Shown one piece after another: positions 10,491 through 13,907 of a stretch of 13,907 nt of DNA (position 1 is the stretch's first letter; the number at the start of each line of letters is the position of its first letter). The notes under the pieces are model-generated. The model searched no databases and was not told the DNA's origin. It saw nothing but the letters and a program-made list of their open reading frames with translations. The translations under genes were made by a program, and so were the position numbers. Where the stretch lies: the NCBI GenBank assembly GCA_045601465.1, contig JAZRZU010000062.1:1-13907 (forward strand), given 5' to 3'. This DNA is from RGIG3009 sp045601465. Its GTDB lineage: Bacteria > Bacillota > Clostridia > Oscillospirales > Acutalibacteraceae.

Positions 10491-10994
10491 TTGGCGACAC
10501 CGACAACATATATAAAACTCGACCGCAACATACAACGCTGGCGATGGTACACAAACGCCAACACAATGAGGGTGTTTCTGCATCTGCTGTTGAACGCCAA
10601 TATCGAGGATCACGACTTCGAAAAGATAACGGTGCACAGGGGGCAGTTGGTAAGCTCGATCGGCAAGATTGCCGAGGCACTTGAACTGTCGCCTCAAAAC
10701 GTAAGAACGGCAGTAGACCACCTAAAAACAACAGGCGAAATAACAAGCAAGGGATATTCAAAATACTCCCTATTTACCATATTAAATTATGAGTTGTACC
10801 AAGCCGTACCAACAAACAGACCAACATTCAATCAACAAACAGCTAACAAACAATCAACAAACAATCAACAACAATCAAAGAATATAAGAACATATAAAGA
10901 ATATAAGAATGAAAAGAATAATATAGGCTCCGCCCTCCCTTCGGGAAACGACGAGACGTCTGCACCGAAGGTAGAGAGAGACTGGGAATGGTAG
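10491..10994 (+). CDS. Replication initiator / replisome organizer with winged-helix domain
   Basis: The start is TTG 10491, set by AGGAGGG (10476-10482) eight bases before it; a longer upstream frame only shadows the zinc-binding gene. The 167-aa protein begins with a winged-helix domain (about 5-102, YIKLDRNIQRWRWYTNANTMRVFLHLLLNAN ... GQLVSSIGKIAEALELSPQNVRTAVDHLKTTGEITSK), the N-terminal type found in Firmicutes phage replication proteins. A Gln/Asn/Thr-rich linker follows (about 106-140) and a short tail ends ERDWEW. The C-terminal DnaD-like domain seen in many relatives is absent. The linker is encoded by an iteron-like repeat array, suggesting that the origin lies in this gene. It likely recruits the primase-helicase encoded next. 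Confidence 0.78.
   Translation: MATPTTYIKLDRNIQRWRWYTNANTMRVFLHLLLNANIEDHDFEKITVHRGQLVSSIGKIAEALELSPQNVRTAVDHLKTTGEITSKGYSKYSLFTILNYELYQAVPTNRPTFNQQTANKQSTNNQQQSKNIRTYKEYKNEKNNIGSALPSGNDETSAPKVERDWEW
10806..10926. repeat. Iteron-like array and AT-rich tract: candidate replication origin
   Basis: Tandem units close to CAATCAACAAA start at 10829, 10840 (variant CAGCTAACAAA), 10851, 10862 and 10872, that is, every 10-11 bases, with weaker copies upstream. An A/T-dominated stretch with AAGAATATAAGAA repeats follows (10877-10926). Phased direct repeats beside an unwinding-prone tract inside the initiator gene match the layout of the lambda origin in gene O. Confidence 0.6.
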
Positions 10995-11003
10995 GCGAGC
11001 GGA

Positions 11004-12794
11004 ATGAAATATGAGTTTAATATTGATGACCTCCGCAAGCTTGCCGGAATCGTAGGGGCCGAGACCAAGGAAGACGGCGACGAGGTGCAATTCAAGTATT
11101 GCCCCTATTGTCACGGCGGGACGCACAGAGACACTTATACCTTTGCGGTCAACAAAAAAAGCGGAGCGTATAACTGTCTGCGCTCCTCCTGCGGAAAGCA
11201 GGGACACTTTGTCACCCTTGCACGGGATATGGGGTATGCGCTGGATTTCGGAGTAGAGCCGAAGGAATACAGACGGCTTCCGCAAAAGCCCATAGACGTG
11301 CGCCCTGCGGCGGTGAAGCTGTTGGGAGAGCGGGGGATAGGCGAAGAGGTCTGCAACCGCTATCAGATAACGGTGCAAAAGGACAACGAAAATATCCTTG
11401 TGTTTCCGTTTTACAACGCCGGAGGAGAGCTTGTAACGGTCAAGTACCGCAACGCAAGATTCCGCAAGGGTATTGATCGGAATAAGGAGTGGTTTGAGAA
11501 AGACACCCAGCCCGTTTTGTTTGGCATGCGTGAGGCAAGGAACACCGACAAGCCGCTTGTGATAACCGAGGGACAGATAGATGCCCTATCGCTTGCCGAG
11601 TGCGGCATAGAAAACGCCGTCAGCGTTCCCAACGGCTGCAGCTCGTTTACTTGGGTCTCGGCCTGCTACGACTGGGTGATGCAGTTTTCGTCCGTGATAG
11701 TAATGGGCGATTCCGAGAACGGCAAAATAACGCTTGTTGACAAGATAGCAAAAAGTTTTAAGTTGCCGGTGTTCTACATACCGCCCGAGAACTACTACGG
11801 CCTCAAGGACGCAAACGACATCCTCCGCGAATACGGCAAGGACGTATTGTTTGACAGCTTTTCTCACGCCGTGGAATATATCATCCCTCACGTCAAGCGG
11901 CTTGCCGACGTAGAGAGCATAGACTTTTCCACGCTGCCGAGGATCCAAACGGGAATAGGACGGCTCGACAGTGTTATCGGCGGCTTTTACTACGGACAGG
12001 TAATACTGCTCACGGGTCGAAGGGGCGAAGGCAAAAGCACCCTTATGGGTCAGCTTATCCTTGAAGCAATAAATCAAGGCAACCGTGTGCTTGCCTATTC
12101 GGGAGAGCTTACGGCAAGTCACTTTAAAAACTGGATAGACTTCCAGGCGGCGGGTGCCGAAGGTGTAATAAACTGCGGCACCGACGAAAGACCTGCATAC
12201 CGCATCAAGCCGGATGTGCAGGAAAAGATAAACCGCTGGTATCGGCCTTTGGCATTGCTTTACGACAACGAGGCGATATACGAGGACGAGACCGAGGAGC
12301 TTTTACAAACGGTTGAGGATGCGGTAGTCCGCTACGGGGTAAATATGGTCTGCATCGACAACCTTATGACGGCAATGGACGTAGGTGCAAAGGATGATTT
12401 TTACCGAGCTCAAAGCGAGTTTGTCCGAAAGCTGAAGCTCATAGCCGTACGATACAACATTGTGGTATTGCTTGTGGCCCATCCCCGAAAGGAGATGGCA
12501 GGGACGCTGACCAACGATTCCGTTGCCGGCTCGGGCGATATCACAAACCGAGTAGATACGGTGCTGATATACAGCCGTCTGAAAACGGCCGACGGCACAA
12601 GCCGAGGACAGCTGCAGGTGACCAAGAATCGTATCAACGGCAAGCTGATAGTCGACCGACCGCTCAATATGATCTACTCGGAAAGCACCAAGCGAATAAC
12701 CGAGGAGCACGAACAAGACCCAAAGTGCTACGGCTGGCAAGAGCGCCCGACGTGGTACGAGGTAAGTGCAGATCAAGAAGAACTACCGTTTTAA
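11004..12794 (+). CDS. Bifunctional primase-helicase (T7 gp4/Twinkle-like)
   Basis: This 596-aa replication enzyme joins a primase and a DnaB-type helicase in one chain. The N-terminus has a zinc finger (C33, C36, C58, C63 in CPYC...CLRSSCGKQGH). A TOPRIM domain follows with VITEGQIDALSLAE (Glu189, Asp193), VMGDSENGK (Asp236) and KDANDIL (268-274). The helicase domain (about 312-560) has Walker A TGRRGEGKST (Lys344), Walker B MVCIDNL (Asp452) and VAHPRK (His493). The C-terminus ends ADQEELPF, an acidic tip like that of the SSB-like protein. Start ATG 11004 lies behind GGCGAGCGGA, a modest ribosome binding site. It would unwind DNA and make primers at the origin bound by the upstream initiator. 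Confidence 0.93.
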   Translation: MKYEFNIDDLRKLAGIVGAETKEDGDEVQFKYCPYCHGGTHRDTYTFAVNKKSGAYNCLRSSCGKQGHFVTLARDMGYALDFGVEPKEYRRLPQKPIDVRPAAVKLLGERGIGEEVCNRYQITVQKDNENILVFPFYNAGGELVTVKYRNARFRKGIDRNKEWFEKDTQPVLFGMREARNTDKPLVITEGQIDALSLAECGIENAVSVPNGCSSFTWVSACYDWVMQFSSVIVMGDSENGKITLVDKIAKSFKLPVFYIPPENYYGLKDANDILREYGKDVLFDSFSHAVEYIIPHVKRLADVESIDFSTLPRIQTGIGRLDSVIGGFYYGQVILLTGRRGEGKSTLMGQLILEAINQGNRVLAYSGELTASHFKNWIDFQAAGAEGVINCGTDERPAYRIKPDVQEKINRWYRPLALLYDNEAIYEDETEELLQTVEDAVVRYGVNMVCIDNLMTAMDVGAKDDFYRAQSEFVRKLKLIAVRYNIVVLLVAHPRKEMAGTLTNDSVAGSGDITNRVDTVLIYSRLKTADGTSRGQLQVTKNRINGKLIVDRPLNMIYSESTKRITEEHEQDPKCYGWQERPTWYEVSADQEELPF

Positions 12795-12810
12795 TCGGAG
12801 GAGGAAAGAT

Positions 12811-13098
12811 ATGGGAAAGATAAACGGATACCTTGCAAAGCGCACGGCAATGCTGAACAAAGTGGAAGAGGCAGCCTACGACCGAGCAACACGGCATGTA
12901 TCGGCCCTTGCGCTCGTCGCCCTCAACGATGGATTTGGATTCGGCATAGACCGTGGGACAAGGTTTATAAACGCTCTGGAGGGAATGGCCGAGACCTTCA
13001 AGCGTGAGGCTTGCGAATCGGGGTTTGACGTAGCGGAAGAACATCTCCGGCGCAGGCTGGAGAAGATACTTCACGTAGAAGTCCGCAGGGTGGATTGA
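12811..13098 (+). CDS. Small helical hypothetical protein
   Basis: The start ATG 12811 follows GGAGGAGG (12798-12805 region); an in-frame start at 12766 would lie inside the primase-helicase gene and has no ribosome binding site. The 95-aa protein looks mostly helical (MGKINGYLAKRTAMLNKVEEAAYDRA...), with a middle part LNDGFGFGIDRGTRFINALEGM and a basic C-terminus RRRLEKILHVEVRRVD. No family recognised; it may be an accessory replication protein, judged from position only. Confidence 0.65.
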   Translation: MGKINGYLAKRTAMLNKVEEAAYDRATRHVSALALVALNDGFGFGIDRGTRFINALEGMAETFKREACESGFDVAEEHLRRRLEKILHVEVRRVD

Positions 13099-13114
13099 AG
13101 GAGGGTGAGAGAAA

Positions 13115-13813
13115 ATGAAAGTATTAGTAGCGTGTGAAGAAAGCCAAACAGTTTGTAAGGCTTTCCGCAAAAGAGGACACGAGGCGTATTCGTGCGACAT
13201 TATGGATTGTAGCGGTGGGCATCCCGAATGGCATATCAAGGGGGATGCGTTAAAGGTTATAAATCCAGAATATTATGATGGTCGGTATGGAATAACACCG
13301 AATATTAGTTTTTACACGGCAAATGGAGAATACCACCAATTTGATGGCAAATGGGATTTGATAATCGCACACCCACCCTGCACCTATTTGTGTATGTCAA
13401 GCCAAAAGCATTGTAATGTTGAGGTTTACGGACGAAAGGCGGTTGAACGTATTGCAAAGCGTGATGAAGCGGTAGATTTTTTTATGCAGTTTGTAAATGC
13501 TGATTGCGACAAGATTGCTATTGAAAACCCCGTAGGAGTTATGACAAGATATTATCGCAAAGCCGACCAATATATTCAGCCTTTGCAGTTCGGACACCCG
13601 ACAACAAAAAGAACGGGATTATGGCTGAAAAATCTGCCGAAACTCACCCCGACAAAAATCGTTGAGCAAGAGTTCCACATTTCAGGAACGGGCAGAGCGT
13701 GGGACAAATGGTTTTGGGATAGTTCCGTTATACAAGACCGTGCAGAGCGTTCAAGGTTTAGAAGCAAAACATTTGGGGGCATAGCCGAAGCAATGGCGGA
13801 ACAATGGGGGTGA
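13115..13813 (+). CDS. Small cytosine-C5-methyltransferase-like protein
   Basis: This 232-aa protein has the order of C5-methyltransferase motifs in short form. An N-terminal SAM-site-like segment VLVACEESQTVCKAFRKRGHEAYSCD (3-28) comes first, then LIIAHPPCTYLC with the Pro-Cys of motif IV (Cys89), IAIENPVG (135-141, the ENV/ENP motif) and a late GHPTTKRTGLW (160-170). The target recognition domain of normal DNA methyltransferases is missing, so its sequence specificity and even its substrate are uncertain. It begins at ATG 13115 behind AAGGAGGGTG. Base composition is clearly more A/T-rich than the upstream replication genes, suggesting separate acquisition. It may protect phage DNA from restriction. 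Confidence 0.7.
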   Translation: MKVLVACEESQTVCKAFRKRGHEAYSCDIMDCSGGHPEWHIKGDALKVINPEYYDGRYGITPNISFYTANGEYHQFDGKWDLIIAHPPCTYLCMSSQKHCNVEVYGRKAVERIAKRDEAVDFFMQFVNADCDKIAIENPVGVMTRYYRKADQYIQPLQFGHPTTKRTGLWLKNLPKLTPTKIVEQEFHISGTGRAWDKWFWDSSVIQDRAERSRFRSKTFGGIAEAMAEQWG

Positions 13814-13817
13814 TACA

Positions 13818-13907
13818 ATGTACACAGTAACCGAAGTAGCAAAAATGTTTTCGGTAAGCAGACAGACCGTTTTGAAATGGATAAACAATGGCAAAATCAA
13901 GGCGGTC
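13818..13907 (+). CDS. N-terminus of an excisionase/MerR-like HTH protein (partial)
   Basis: An ATG at 13818 behind GGGGGTG opens a frame that runs off the right edge. The 30 visible residues, starting MYTVTEVAKMFSVSRQTVLK and ending KWINNGKIKAV, are a textbook winged HTH of the HTH_17/excisionase class. It could be the excisionase (directionality factor) for the integrase or another early regulator. It shares the A/T-rich composition of the methyltransferase-like gene just upstream. Confidence 0.7.
   Translation, partial: MYTVTEVAKMFSVSRQTVLKWINNGKIKAV

Noticed and set aside
10806..10926. CRISPR-like array from the short repeats
   Set aside because: Units are about 11 bases, tandem without spacers and in frame in a gene; this is an iteron-like or low-complexity array.
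11586..12122. 178-aa minus-strand ORF within the primase-helicase gene
   Set aside because: It is antisense to TOPRIM and Walker A motifs and shows no domain of its own.
12766..12810. Upstream start at 12766 for the small protein after the primase-helicase
   Set aside because: It lies inside the primase-helicase gene without a ribosome binding site, while ATG 12811 follows GGAGGAGG.

Overview
This window looks like about 14 kb of a temperate tailed phage (siphovirus-type gene order) of a low-to-mid GC Gram-positive host, most likely a gut Clostridia member. The evidence is purine-rich GGAGG ribosome binding sites before almost every gene, consensus sigma-A promoters, GTG and TTG starts, an r1t-type holin with a GH25 lysin, an AP2/Tn916-type integrase and a Bacillus/Clostridium-type LexA box. 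The taxon is inferred; no host gene is present.

Layout. (1) 1-2149, plus strand: end of the late operon, with the C-terminus of a tail protein, two small tail/baseplate proteins, a membrane coiled-coil protein, a holin and a GH25 endolysin, then a terminator. (2) 2217-2733: a noncoding attachment region (attP) holding the 3' end of a tRNA gene, a terminator and paired integrase arm-site-like repeats. (3) 2734-4384, minus strand: tyrosine integrase and, upstream in the same operon, a DNA-binding protein with a coiled coil and a C-terminal membrane anchor. (4) 4385-4943: a control region with an operator-like inverted repeat, a structured stretch, and a perfect consensus promoter that contains a LexA box and starts transcription exactly at the ATG of a 60-aa ORF. 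(5) 4933-6495, minus strand: three adjacent repressor-like genes built from the same few modules in different combinations. (6) 6496-6967: the switch region, with strong promoters that face each other. (7) 6968-13907, plus strand: the early operon, with a Cro-like regulator, a second HTH protein, small accessory proteins, a recombination set (Sak4-like ATPase, SSB-like protein, ERCC4 nuclease), a replication set (winged-helix initiator with an iteron-like array inside its gene, primase-helicase), a small cytosine-methyltransferase-like protein and the start of an excisionase-like HTH protein.

The lysin end and the integrase end lie side by side across the attachment site. A single integrated prophage would have them at opposite ends, so the source is either the excised or circular phage genome or two prophages in tandem.

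The genes suggest this working model: repressors hold the early promoter off; DNA damage releases LexA from the promoter at 4726, giving a leaderless small protein and a transcript antisense to the neighbouring repressor; the early operon then makes the replication and recombination proteins. The most unusual parts are the LexA-controlled leaderless gene, the shuffled repressor trio, the face-to-face promoters with a 12-codon leader ORF, the attP repeat pairs, and the acidic LPF tails shared by the SSB-like protein and the primase-helicase.
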